Shown here one piece after another: positions 51,219 through 58,777 of a stretch of DNA of 64,000 nucleotides. The stretch's first letter is position 1. The number at the start of each line of letters is the position of its first letter. The notes below the pieces were generated by a model. It saw only the letters and a list, made by a program, of their open reading frames with translations. It ran no database searches and had not been told where the DNA came from. The DNA lies in NCBI RefSeq assembly GCF_016916835.1, contig NZ_JAFFIX010000026.1, positions 61,151 through 125,150 of the forward strand, read 5' to 3'. This stretch comes from Actinacidiphila bryophytorum (GTDB lineage: Bacteria > Actinomycetota > Actinomycetes > Streptomycetales > Streptomycetaceae). Position numbers and translations under genes: made by a program.

Positions 51219-51776
51219 ATGAACCTGGACCACGTCTTCGTCTGCGGCGACCCGGCCCTGGACTTCGCCGCGACGCTGCGTGCCCGCCGCTCCGCGCGTT
51301 TCGAGATGTTCGCCTCGCCCGAGCGGCTGGACGCCTGGTACGTGGAGTCCGGCGTGGTCGACACGGTCACGCCGGGCGACGAGGGCGACGTGGCGCGGGC
51401 GACGGCCGTACGGGAGGCGCTCTACCTGCTGGTCACCGCCCGCCGCCTCGGGGAGGAGTTCGACCCCGGGGCGCTCGCCCTGGTCAACAGCACCGCACGC
51501 ACCCCCTCCGCGGTCCCGCAGCTGACCGCGGAGGGGCGGCGGACGGACGCGACGCCCGCCGAGGCGCTGTCCACGGTGGCCCGCCGGGCGATCGAGCTGC
51601 TGAGCGGCCCCGACGTGCCGCTGCTCAAGGAGTGCGGCAATCCCGAGTGCACCCGGGTCTACATCGACCGCTCGCGCGGGATGCGGCGGCAGTGGTGCGG
51701 CATGGAGTCCTGCGGCAACAAGATCAAGGCCGCGGCCTACCGCGCCCGCAAGAAGTCGGCTGCGGCCGCCGGCTGA
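51219..51776 (+). CDS. CGNR zinc-finger domain protein (ABATE domain)
   Basis: 185 residues. The N-terminal ABATE domain starts VFVCGDPALDFAATLRARRS, then RLDAWYVESGVVDTVTPGDE and VREALYLLVTARR. The C-terminal CGNR zinc finger is KECGNPECTRVYIDRSRGMR plus RQWCGMESCGNKIKAAAYRA, giving the expected four Cys ligands. These are stress-type transcriptional regulators of unknown ligand. ATG at 51219; weak ribosome site, near-leaderless transcription possible. Confidence 0.9.
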   Translation: MNLDHVFVCGDPALDFAATLRARRSARFEMFASPERLDAWYVESGVVDTVTPGDEGDVARATAVREALYLLVTARRLGEEFDPGALALVNSTARTPSAVPQLTAEGRRTDATPAEALSTVARRAIELLSGPDVPLLKECGNPECTRVYIDRSRGMRRQWCGMESCGNKIKAAAYRARKKSAAAAG

Positions 51777-51847
51777 CAAACGGTCAGCAACAGGGCATCT
51801 CCCAGGTCGCCGGGCCACCCGCCACGGATCGACCGCTGCGCGACCTC

Positions 51848-51876
51848 TTGACCGCCCACCCGGGGGCGCCTACGGT
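51848..51876 (+). promoter_or_regulatory. Promoter of the GntR regulator gene
   Basis: TTGACC (51848-51853), 17-bp spacer, TACGGT (51871-51876): a strong housekeeping match. Transcription would start near 51883, immediately before a palindromic operator. Confidence 0.65.
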
Positions 51877-51884
51877 CTGCGGCA

Positions 51885-51900
51885 CATCATATATCAGATG
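51885..51900. promoter_or_regulatory. GntR-type operator CATCATATATCAGATG
   Basis: AT-rich imperfect palindrome (outer CATC/GATG, central ATAT) at the predicted +1, in an otherwise very GC-rich area. FadR/FCD-type GntR proteins bind such TA-centred sites, so this is probably the autoregulatory site. Confidence 0.6.
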
Positions 51901-51950
51901 CCATGCACCATCTCGCGGCATGACCTGGTTCGGCCCTGGGAGCAGTCACC

Positions 51951-52619
51951 GTGTCCGACACTCTCGCCCACAGCAGCCAGTCCCCCCGCCCCGGCATCCC
52001 GCCCTCCCGCGCGGAGGCGGTGCTGGGCTCCCTCAAACACGCGATCCTGACCGGGGAGTTGAAGCCCGGTCAGGCGCTGGTGGAAGCCGACCTCGCCGAG
52101 CGGCTCCAGGTGTCCAAGACCCCGGTGCGCGAGGCGCTCAAGGCGCTGGCCGCGTCGGGTCTGGTGACCACGAGCGCGTACAGGGGCGCCGTCGTCCGCG
52201 AGGTCGACCAGGCGCACGCGCGCTGCGTCTACGACATGCGCCTGCTGCTCGAACCGGCGGCGGCCGCCCGCAGCGCCGCGGCCGGGCGGGTCGGGCAGGA
52301 CGCGGCGGAGGCGCTGGACCAGGCCGACCGGGCGGCGGACACCGCGGACCGCTCGCTGGCCAACCGGGCCTTCCACCGGGCGCTGTACGCGGGCTGCGGC
52401 AACCCGCTGCTGGTGAAGTCGCTCGACGACCTGCGCGACCAGACCGCGCTGCTGTCCAGTGCCGCCTGGTCGCGCCAGCCCTCCTGGGAGCTGGAGGCGG
52501 CCGAGCACCGGGCGATCCTGGAGGCCGCCGCGGCCCGGGACGCCGCCCTGGTACAGGACCTGACGTACCGTCATATCGACTCCTTCGTGGCCCGCAACTT
52601 CCCCGAGGACGCGGTCTGA
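51951..52619 (+). CDS. GntR-family regulator, FadR (FCD) subfamily
   Basis: 222 residues from GTG at 51951 after GGGAG. The N-terminal winged helix (AVLGSLKHAILTGELKPGQA, LVEADLAERLQVSKTPVREA, LKALAASGLVTTSAYRGAVV) is followed by an all-helical FCD ligand domain (VYDMRLLLEPAAAARSA, NRAFHRALYAGCGNPLLVKS, AEHRAILEAAAARDAALVQD, YRHIDSFV), whose Asp/His residues usually bind a metal and small acid. It probably represses itself and the ABC importer operon 100 bp downstream, the ligand being the imported compound or a product of it. Confidence 0.9.
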   Translation: MSDTLAHSSQSPRPGIPPSRAEAVLGSLKHAILTGELKPGQALVEADLAERLQVSKTPVREALKALAASGLVTTSAYRGAVVREVDQAHARCVYDMRLLLEPAAAARSAAAGRVGQDAAEALDQADRAADTADRSLANRAFHRALYAGCGNPLLVKSLDDLRDQTALLSSAAWSRQPSWELEAAEHRAILEAAAARDAALVQDLTYRHIDSFVARNFPEDAV

Positions 52620-52719
52620 ACGCGCCCTGAGCAGTACGCCGGGCCCGCAGCCGTACGCAGCCGGACCCCGCGCCCCTACGCCCACGTCCATCTCCTGCGA
52701 CCGAAGGGCACCAACAGCC

Positions 52720-53970
52720 ATGTCCCCCAACGGAACACCGCAGACCGCCCCGGCCTCCCCGACCCGCCGCCGGGTGCTCGGCACCCTCGCCGCCGCGACC
52801 GCGGCCGCCCCCGTGCTCGCCGCGTGCGGCGCACCTGGCGGCGACTCCCCGAGCAAGGCGGCGGCCCCGAGCGCGCTGGCCACCGCACCGTCCAAGCCGG
52901 TCACCCTCAACATCCTCGACGTCGCGGGGAACCTGGCCCTCACCCAGCCGATCATCGACGCCTTCAAGGCCCAGCACCCGGAGATCGTCTCGAAGGTCAC
53001 CACCTCGACCGGCACCGCGCCGGAGCTGGCGCCGAAGGTGCAGGCGCAGCAGCAGGCGGGCAACGTCCAGATCCAGCTGGTGCTGAGCGGGACCGACGGG
53101 CTGTCCGCGGGGATCCAGAAGGGCCTGTGGTACGACCTCAAGCACTACTACACCGGCTTCCTGCCCGGGCTGATGGCCAACTACCAACCCGCTGCGGCAT
53201 CGATGGCGGCGCTGGCGCAGGACCAGGCGGTGGAACTGGTCTGGTATCCCTCGGGGCCGCTGCTGGAGTACGACCCGGCCAAGGTCCCTTCCCCGCCCAC
53301 CACCACCGACGCGCTGCTGGACTGGGCGAAGGCCAACCCGGGGAAGTTCCAGTACGCCCAGCCGCGCAACTCCGGCCCTGGGCGCACCTTCCTGATGGGC
53401 CTGCCCTACCTGCTGGGCGACTCGGACCCGGCCGACCCGGTCAACGGGTGGTCCAAGACCTGGGCGTACCTGACGGAGTTGAACAAGTACGCGGCCAACT
53501 ACCCCACCAAGACGTCCGCGACGATGACCAACCTGGCGCAGGGCACGGTCCACATGCTCGCCAGCACCACCGGCTGGTACATCAACCCGCGGGCGCTGGG
53601 CACCGTGCCGAAGTCCATGAAGGTCGCCAAGTTCGACAACCTCACCTGGGTCAGCGACGCGCAGTTCGGCATCATCCCCAAGGGCGTCTCGAACGACCAG
53701 CTGATCGCGGCGCTGCGGCTGATCGCCTTCATGCTCACCCCCGAGCAGCAGGCGGTCACCTACGACCAGGGCTACTTCTACCCGGGGCCCGCGGTGAAGG
53801 GCGTCAGCCTCAGCCAGGCGCCGGCGTCCTCACGGCAGGCCATCGCCTCCTACGGCGACCCGCAGTTCGACGGCTGGATCGCGGGCAGCCCGATCAAGAA
53901 CTCGCTGCCCGCCACGGCCCAGGTCACCGCGTTCGACCTGTGGGACAAGAAGATCGGCTCGACGAAGTGA
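52720..53970 (+). CDS. ABC transporter substrate-binding lipoprotein
   Basis: 416 residues. Signal with TRRRVLGTLAAATAAAPVLA then ACG: Tat-type arginines and a lipobox (VLAAC) put the lipid on Cys about 34. The mature protein is an extracellular solute-binding protein of the iron/polyamine/phosphonate type (VTLNILDVAGNLALTQPIID, AFKAQHPEIVSKVTT, GLWYDLKHYYTGFLPGLMAN, SAKFDN-like core and AALRLIAFMLTPEQQAVTYD). Substrate unknown. First gene of a four-gene operon; its stop overlaps the GTG of the ATPase gene. Confidence 0.9.
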   Translation: MSPNGTPQTAPASPTRRRVLGTLAAATAAAPVLAACGAPGGDSPSKAAAPSALATAPSKPVTLNILDVAGNLALTQPIIDAFKAQHPEIVSKVTTSTGTAPELAPKVQAQQQAGNVQIQLVLSGTDGLSAGIQKGLWYDLKHYYTGFLPGLMANYQPAAASMAALAQDQAVELVWYPSGPLLEYDPAKVPSPPTTTDALLDWAKANPGKFQYAQPRNSGPGRTFLMGLPYLLGDSDPADPVNGWSKTWAYLTELNKYAANYPTKTSATMTNLAQGTVHMLASTTGWYINPRALGTVPKSMKVAKFDNLTWVSDAQFGIIPKGVSNDQLIAALRLIAFMLTPEQQAVTYDQGYFYPGPAVKGVSLSQAPASSRQAIASYGDPQFDGWIAGSPIKNSLPATAQVTAFDLWDKKIGSTK

Positions 53971-55142
53971 GCGCGGTACCCGACATGGCCGGCGGTGCGA
54001 AGGAGTCTGTGGGCAAGGCCGGGGCGCTGCCCCCGTCGCAGCTGGTCGAGCTGCAGTTGCGCGGGGTCAGCCGCGCGTACGGGTCGTACACCGCGCTGCA
54101 CCCGCTGGATCTGACCATCAGGGGCGGCGAGTTCGTCGCGCTGCTCGGCCCCTCCGGCTGCGGGAAGACCACCGCCCTGAACTGCCTGGCGGGCCTGCTG
54201 CCGCTGACCGCGGGCGAGATCGTGCTGGACGGCAGGCGGGTGGACACCGTGCCGCCGGAGAAACGCGGCTTCGGCATGGTCTTCCAGAACTACGCCCTCT
54301 TCCCGCACCTGACGGTCCGCGGCAACGTGGCCTTCGGGCTGAAGATGCGCGGGGTCGCCAAGCCCGAGATCGCCCGCCGGGTCGACGAGGTGCTGCGCCT
54401 GGTGCGGCTGGGAGAGCAGGCGAACCGGCACCCCGGGCAGCTGTCCGGCGGCCAGCAGCAGCGGGTGGCCATCGCCCGCGCGATCGTCATGGAACCGCCG
54501 CTGGTGCTGATGGACGAGCCGCTGTCGAACCTGGACGCGGCGCTGCGCCTTGAGATGCGCAGCGAGATCCGGCGCATCCACCAGGAGTTCGGGCTGACCA
54601 CCGTCTATGTGACGCACGACCAGGAGGAGGCGCTGTCGCTCGCCGACCGCCTGGTCGTGCTGGAGGCGGGCCGGGTCAGCCAGATCGGCACCCCTTCCGA
54701 GCTGTACGAGCACCCGGCGGACCCGCATGTCGCCGCGTTCATGGGCTACCGCAACCTGCTCGCGCTGGACGTGGTGTCCGCGCGGGGCACGGCAGCGGTC
54801 GCCCGGCGGGGCGGCCTGCGGGTGGCGGGGACGGTGGTCGGTGGCGCCCGGGCGGCGGAGGGCCAGGAGGTCACCGTCGCGATCCGCCCGGAAGACGTGC
54901 GCGTCGTAGGGCCGGGCGACCAGCCGGTCGCCGAGGTGGTGGCCGATGTCGTCGAATACCACGGGCGGGTGCTGCACGTGGAGGCGGTGACCCGCGAGGG
55001 CGACCGGATCCACCTGCGTGCGCACGGCCAGGTGCGTCCCGGTGACGCGCTGGCCGTCGCCGTGGACGCCGACCGCGCGCTGCTCTTCCCCAAGGAGAGT
55101 GCGGGGAGCGGCGGTTCCGGCCGGGCGGAGGCGGCCTCATGA
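53967..55142 (+). CDS. ABC transporter ATP-binding protein (PotA-like)
   Basis: 391 residues from GTG at 53967 (GTGA overlap); ATG at 53985 is an alternative. Walker A FVALLGPSGCGKTTALNCLA, Q-loop FQNYALFPHLTVRGNVAFGL, signature LSGGQQQRVAIARAIVMEPP, Walker B LVLMDEPLSNLD and switch His VYVTHDQEEALSLADR are intact. The C-terminal ~120 residues form a TOBE regulatory domain (VTVAIRPEDVRVVGPGDQ). Energises uptake together with the two permeases encoded downstream, each joined by ATGA overlaps. Confidence 0.93.
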   Translation: MSAVPDMAGGAKESVGKAGALPPSQLVELQLRGVSRAYGSYTALHPLDLTIRGGEFVALLGPSGCGKTTALNCLAGLLPLTAGEIVLDGRRVDTVPPEKRGFGMVFQNYALFPHLTVRGNVAFGLKMRGVAKPEIARRVDEVLRLVRLGEQANRHPGQLSGGQQQRVAIARAIVMEPPLVLMDEPLSNLDAALRLEMRSEIRRIHQEFGLTTVYVTHDQEEALSLADRLVVLEAGRVSQIGTPSELYEHPADPHVAAFMGYRNLLALDVVSARGTAAVARRGGLRVAGTVVGGARAAEGQEVTVAIRPEDVRVVGPGDQPVAEVVADVVEYHGRVLHVEAVTREGDRIHLRAHGQVRPGDALAVAVDADRALLFPKESAGSGGSGRAEAAS

Positions 55143-56065
55143 GCGGACTGCCGCTGAGCACGACGCCGGCCGCGCCGCCCGGCACCCCGGCCAGGGCGGC
55201 GCTGCGCCACCGGCTGGCGGAGCGCGGGGTGGACCGTACGCTGCTGCTGGTGCTGCCCGCCGCCCTCTCGGTGGTCGCGTTGTTCTGCTACCCCTTCCTC
55301 TACGGCCTGCAGTTGTCCTTCCAGCCCGCCAAGGGCGGGGTCTTCGGGGCCTACCGGCAGTTCTTCGCCGATCCCTTCTCCCGGAAGTCGGTGTGGGCGA
55401 CCTTCTCGCTGGCGATCCCGGCCGCGCTGATCAACGTCGGTGTGTCGGTGCCGATCTCCTACCGGATGCGCCGCGAGTTCCGCGGCAAGCGGCTGCTGCT
55501 GGCGCTGCTGGTCGTCCCGATCACGCTGGGCACGGTGCTCACCGCCGAGGGCGTCCTGGAGTTCTACGGGCCTGCCGGCTGGTTCAACCGCACGCTGCAC
55601 CTGCTGGGGCTTGCCGACTCACCGGTGCAGCTGACCATGAACTACACCGGGGTGCTGCTGTCGCTGATCATCAGCGGCTTCCCCTTCGCCTACCTGCTGA
55701 CCCACTCCTACCTGTCGGGCATCCACCCCAGCCTGGAGAAGGCCGCCGCCACCCTGGGCGCCGGCTGGTGGCAGCGCTTCCGACACGTCACCTTCCCGCT
55801 GCTGCTGCCGGGGCTGATGACCACCTTCTGCCTCAGCTTCGTGATGGCCTTCGCCGTCTTCCCCTCGGCGATGATGGTCGGCGACCCCAACGGCAGCACC
55901 CACGTCATCTCCATCGAGGCCTACCAGGCCGCCCTGGAGCGGTTCGACTACGCCCAGGGCAGCGCCGACGCCATGATCATGACGGCGCTGATGCTGGTCG
56001 TGCTCGCGGCCGTCACGGGGCTGCGCTCCCGGCTCTACCGCGGATCGACCGGAGGCAAGGGATGA
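55139..56065 (+). CDS. ABC transporter permease (PotB/PhnU-like)
   Basis: 308 residues, six membrane helices (LLLVLPAALSVVALFCYPFL, ATFSLAIPAALINVGVSVPI, LLLALLVVPITLGTVLTAEG, YTGVLLSLIISGFPFAYLLT, LMTTFCLSFVMAFAVFPSAM, IMTALMLVVLAAVTGL). The cytoplasmic coupling loop is EKAAATLGAGWWQRFRHVTF, the EAA motif. ATG overlaps the ATPase stop. Forms a heterodimeric channel with the next gene's product. Confidence 0.92.
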   Translation: MSGLPLSTTPAAPPGTPARAALRHRLAERGVDRTLLLVLPAALSVVALFCYPFLYGLQLSFQPAKGGVFGAYRQFFADPFSRKSVWATFSLAIPAALINVGVSVPISYRMRREFRGKRLLLALLVVPITLGTVLTAEGVLEFYGPAGWFNRTLHLLGLADSPVQLTMNYTGVLLSLIISGFPFAYLLTHSYLSGIHPSLEKAAATLGAGWWQRFRHVTFPLLLPGLMTTFCLSFVMAFAVFPSAMMVGDPNGSTHVISIEAYQAALERFDYAQGSADAMIMTALMLVVLAAVTGLRSRLYRGSTGGKG

Positions 56066-56919
56066 GCGCGCAGACCGCCGCCGCGGCGCGGGAAGGCCGC
56101 CGCGGAGTCACCCTGCGGCCCGGGGCCTGGCTGACCTGGGCGGCACTGGTGTTCTTCTTCGTCAACCTGCTCGGCGTCATCGCCACGGTGCTGCTCGACT
56201 CGCTGGGCCGCAGCTGGTTCGCCAGTTGGCTGCCCACCGGCTGGACCGGCCACTGGTACAGCGACGCCTGGAAGGAGTTCGGGCTCGGGCAGGTGCTGTG
56301 GACCACCGTCGAGGTGACCTTCCTCGTGGTGCTGCTGTCGCTGGTGCTCGCCGTTCCCGCCTCGTACGCGCTGGCCCGCCGGGACTTCCCCGGCAAGCAC
56401 CTGCTGACCACGCTGTTCGTGCTGCCCATCCTCGTACCGCCGATCGCCTACGGCATCCCGATGGCGACCGTGCTGTACAAGTTCCACCTGGCCGGGACCG
56501 TCACCGGTGTGGTCCTGGCCAACCTCGTGCCGTCCATCCCCTTCGTGATCTTCACGATGACGCCGTTCATCGAGCAGATCGACCCGAAGATCGAGTCGGC
56601 GGCCCGGATGTGCGGGGCGTCCACCTGGACGGTGCTCACCCGCATCCTGTCGCCGCTGATGCTCCCTGGCATCCTGGCCGCGGGAATCCTGGTGCTGGTG
56701 CGCACCTTCGGCATGTTCGAACTGACCTTCCTCACCGCGGGTCCGAGCAGCCAGACGCTCGTCGTGGCGCTCTTCTCCGCGGTGAACTCGGCGGGTATCC
56801 GCAGCACCCAGTCCATCGACGCGATGGCCGTCATCTACACCGGCACGATGGCGGTGCTGCTGCTCGTCGCACTGCGTTTCGTCAACCCGACGCAGCTGGT
56901 GGCCCGTTCGTCCGAATGA
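56062..56919 (+). CDS. ABC transporter permease (PotC/PhnV-like)
   Basis: 285 residues, six membrane helices (WAALVFFFVNLLGVIATVLL, VEVTFLVVLLSLVLAVPASY, LLTTLFVLPILVPPIAYGIP and others). The EAA loop reads ESAARMCGASTWTVLTRILS. ATG at 56062 follows GGAGG and overlaps the previous stop. Last gene of the GntR-adjacent importer operon. Gene order (regulator, binding protein, ATPase, two permeases) recalls 2-aminoethylphosphonate systems, but nothing in the sequence proves that substrate. Confidence 0.92.
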   Translation: MSAQTAAAAREGRRGVTLRPGAWLTWAALVFFFVNLLGVIATVLLDSLGRSWFASWLPTGWTGHWYSDAWKEFGLGQVLWTTVEVTFLVVLLSLVLAVPASYALARRDFPGKHLLTTLFVLPILVPPIAYGIPMATVLYKFHLAGTVTGVVLANLVPSIPFVIFTMTPFIEQIDPKIESAARMCGASTWTVLTRILSPLMLPGILAAGILVLVRTFGMFELTFLTAGPSSQTLVVALFSAVNSAGIRSTQSIDAMAVIYTGTMAVLLLVALRFVNPTQLVARSSE

Positions 56920-56935
56920 CCGTGGGCCGGCGGGC

Positions 56936-57748
56936 TCAGTCGACGAGCGCGCCGGCCGACAGGTTCGCGACGGTGCCGGTGATGGCCCCTGCCCGGTCGG
57001 AGGCGAGGAAGGCGGCCGTCTCGGCGACCTCGGAGAGCACGGGCAGCCGCTTGAGCAGCGTCCCCTGCACCATCCCGCCGTCGGTGAGCATGTCCTCGAC
57101 CGACTGCCCGCCGGCCGCCGCCATGGGCTCGAACAGCTCCTTGGTGTACGAGCCCGCCGCGGGCGCGTCGGCCACCGCGTGCGGGCGGATGCACACCACC
57201 CGGATGCCGCGCGGCGCCAACTCGGCTGCCAGGACCCGGGAGAAGGCCTCCTTGCCCGCCGCGCTCGCGCTGTGCCCCAGGATGCCGCCGGCCGCCAGCT
57301 TCGAACCCGGCTCCGACAGCGTCAGGATGACGCCGGGGCGCTCACCGCCCATGTGCCGCGAGACGGCCTGGCTGGTGATGAACAACGACCGCAGGAAGCC
57401 GTCGATCGGCCGCATGAACTCCTCCAGGGTGAGGTCGGCGAGCAGCGTCCCCTGGTCGTGCGGCACGCTCACCGCGTTGAGGGCGATGTCGATGCCGCCG
57501 GCCTGCGCGGCCACCGCTTCTGCGTGCGCGTCCACCGCCTTCTGGTCGAACACGTCGACGGGCGCGGTCTCGGCCTTCCCGCCCGCGCCGGCGATGTCGC
57601 CGGCCACGGCGTCCAGCCTGCTCTGCGTCCGCCCGGCGAGGAAGACCCTCGCGCCCTCGCGGGCGAAGACGCGTGCGACGGCGCCACCGATGGCGCCACC
57701 GCCTCCGTAGATCACGGCACTCTTGCCGTCGAGCAGCAGCCCGCTCAT
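56936..57748 (-). CDS. Short-chain dehydrogenase/reductase
   Basis: 270 residues. Cofactor motif AVIYGGGGAIGGAVARVFAR, then VFLAGRTQSRLDAVAG and DIALNAVSVPHDQGTL. The usual YxxxK is replaced: the site reads LGHSASAAGKEAFSRVLAAE, with Ser or His where Tyr is expected but Lys kept. RGIRVVCIRPHAVADAP and a late DRAGAITGTVANLSAG follow. The lost Tyr makes classical SDR catalysis doubtful. ATG at 57748 follows GGGAGG. Convergent with the ABC operon. Confidence 0.87.
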   Translation of the reverse strand: MSGLLLDGKSAVIYGGGGAIGGAVARVFAREGARVFLAGRTQSRLDAVAGDIAGAGGKAETAPVDVFDQKAVDAHAEAVAAQAGGIDIALNAVSVPHDQGTLLADLTLEEFMRPIDGFLRSLFITSQAVSRHMGGERPGVILTLSEPGSKLAAGGILGHSASAAGKEAFSRVLAAELAPRGIRVVCIRPHAVADAPAAGSYTKELFEPMAAAGGQSVEDMLTDGGMVQGTLLKRLPVLSEVAETAAFLASDRAGAITGTVANLSAGALVD

Positions 57749-57783
57749 GTGCTTCCTCCCAAGGTGACCCGCCGGCCCGGCGG

Positions 57784-58194
57784 TCAGTCGTCGCTCTCGT
57801 CGGTCCGGCTGTTCTGGCTCTGGTTCTGGCTCTGGTTCTTCTGGCGCTGGATCTGCTCCGCGATGCGCTTGATGCGGTTGAGGCGGGCGTCCCACGTACT
57901 GCCGACCTCGCTGAGCTGCCGTACGGCGCGGGCGAGTTGGGCCTCGTCCACCTCGTAGCGCCGCTCACGGCCCAGCGGTGTGGCGTGCACCAGGCCCGCG
58001 CGGTCCAGGACGCCCAGGTGCTTGGTGACCGCCTGCCGCGAGATCGGGAGCCGGTCGCTCAGGCTGGTCGGTGTGCCGACGCCCTCGGCGAGCAGCAGGT
58101 CGAGCAGGCGGCGCCGGGTCGGGTCGCCTATCGCCGACCAGATCTCGTCGTCCAGGGTGTCGGCGGCGCCGGTGCCGCCGGTGGCCGCGCTCAC
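57784..58194 (-). CDS. ArsR-family regulator
   Basis: 136 residues from GTG at 58194, overlapping the SRPBCC stop by GTGA. Winged helix: DDEIWSAIGDPTRRRLLDLL, LAEGVGTPTSLSDRLPISRQ, AVTKHLGVLDRAGLVHATPL, GRERRYEVDEAQLARAVRQL. The polar tail ends with NQSQ repeats. Genes for this ArsR subtype are usually paired with an AHSA1/SRPBCC protein, as here. The two perfect GCAACC-N3-GGTTGC palindromes at the operon promoter are its likely operators. Confidence 0.9.
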   Translation of the reverse strand: MSAATGGTGAADTLDDEIWSAIGDPTRRRLLDLLLAEGVGTPTSLSDRLPISRQAVTKHLGVLDRAGLVHATPLGRERRYEVDEAQLARAVRQLSEVGSTWDARLNRIKRIAEQIQRQKNQSQNQSQNSRTDESDD

Positions 58195-58637
58195 CGCGCC
58201 ACCGCCTTGGGGGCGTAGTCGCGCAGCCTGGACAGGAAGAGGTCCCAGCCGCGCTCGTGGTCGTGGAAGGCCTCCTCCAGTACGGCGGCCTCCCAGCCCT
58301 TCTCCCGCCAGCCGCTCTCGGTCAGCCGCAGGACTGTGCCGTCGCCCGCGGGCTCCAGGTCGAAGGTGAGCAGGAGCGAGTTGTCCTCGTCGGGCACCTG
58401 GCCCTCGCCGGCGATCCAGCGGATCGCGAACCTGCGGGGCGGGTCGACCTCGACCACCGTGATCTGCTCGACCGCGTGGCCGCCGAAGACCAGCTCGCCG
58501 GTCGTGCCCGGCTCGGGCTCGAAGCTCGCCTCGTCCGGCCACCACATCCTGATGTGCTCGGGGCGGCTCACCACGTCGAACACGACGTCGGGCGACGCGT
58601 CGATGCGGATCTCCCGCTCCAGTTTTCCGTACTCCAC
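58191..58637 (-). CDS. SRPBCC (AHSA1-like) domain protein
   Basis: 148 residues from GTG at 58637, which is 6 bp after GGGAGG; ATG at 58661 would lie almost at the transcription start. Features: IRIDASPDVVFDVVSRPEHI, RMWWPDEASFEPEPGTTGEL, VVEVDPPRRFAIRWIAGEGQ, LLLTFDLEPAGDGTVLRLTE and a final EEAFHDHERGWDLFLSRLRD. The START-like cavity probably binds a hydrophobic ligand; the partner is the ArsR regulator encoded downstream. Confidence 0.9.
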   Translation of the reverse strand: MEYGKLEREIRIDASPDVVFDVVSRPEHIRMWWPDEASFEPEPGTTGELVFGGHAVEQITVVEVDPPRRFAIRWIAGEGQVPDEDNSLLLTFDLEPAGDGTVLRLTESGWREKGWEAAVLEEAFHDHERGWDLFLSRLRDYAPKAVAR

Positions 58638-58653
58638 CACGAACCTCCCATGG

Positions 58654-58668
58654 GCAACCATCGGTTGC
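58654..58668. promoter_or_regulatory. ArsR operator 1, over the start of the SRPBCC-ArsR transcript
   Basis: GCAACC-ATC-GGTTGC, a perfect 6+3+6 palindrome located at the predicted +1 of the minus-strand promoter. Confidence 0.7.
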
Positions 58669-58673
58669 GTATG

Positions 58674-58702
58674 ACTCTAGCCACCGCCCCCGCCATCCGC
58701 AA
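58674..58702 (-). promoter_or_regulatory. Promoter of the SRPBCC-ArsR operon
   Basis: On the minus strand, TTGCGG (58697-58702), 17-bp spacer and TAGAGT (58674-58679). The -35 box overlaps operator 2, and the start region overlaps operator 1. Confidence 0.65.
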
Positions 58703-58713
58703 CCTCAGGTTGC
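58699..58713. promoter_or_regulatory. ArsR operator 2, over the -35 box
   Basis: GCAACC-TCA-GGTTGC, perfect and extended by one pair (CGCAACC/GGTTGCG). Its centre is 45 bp from that of operator 1. Confidence 0.7.
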
Positions 58714-58739
58714 GCGACGAAGGGGTGCGCCCGGACCCT

Positions 58740-58770
58740 TTGACCCTCACGTGGCGTGATGCCGCATAGT
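58740..58770 (+). promoter_or_regulatory. MerR-type promoter with 19-bp spacer, leaderless
   Basis: TTGACC (58740-58745), a 19-bp spacer containing the dyad TCACG-TGG-CGTGA (58747-58759), and CATAGT (58765-58770). The over-long spacer with central dyad is the mark of MerR-regulated promoters. The GTG start is only 7 bp beyond, so the transcript is probably leaderless. Confidence 0.75.
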
Positions 58771-58777
58771 CGGCGGC

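Noticed and set aside
52720..56919. Naming the importer a 2-aminoethylphosphonate transporter (phnSTUV)
   Set aside because: Gene order alone suggests it; no phosphonate enzymes nearby and the regulator is FadR-type, so the substrate is left open.
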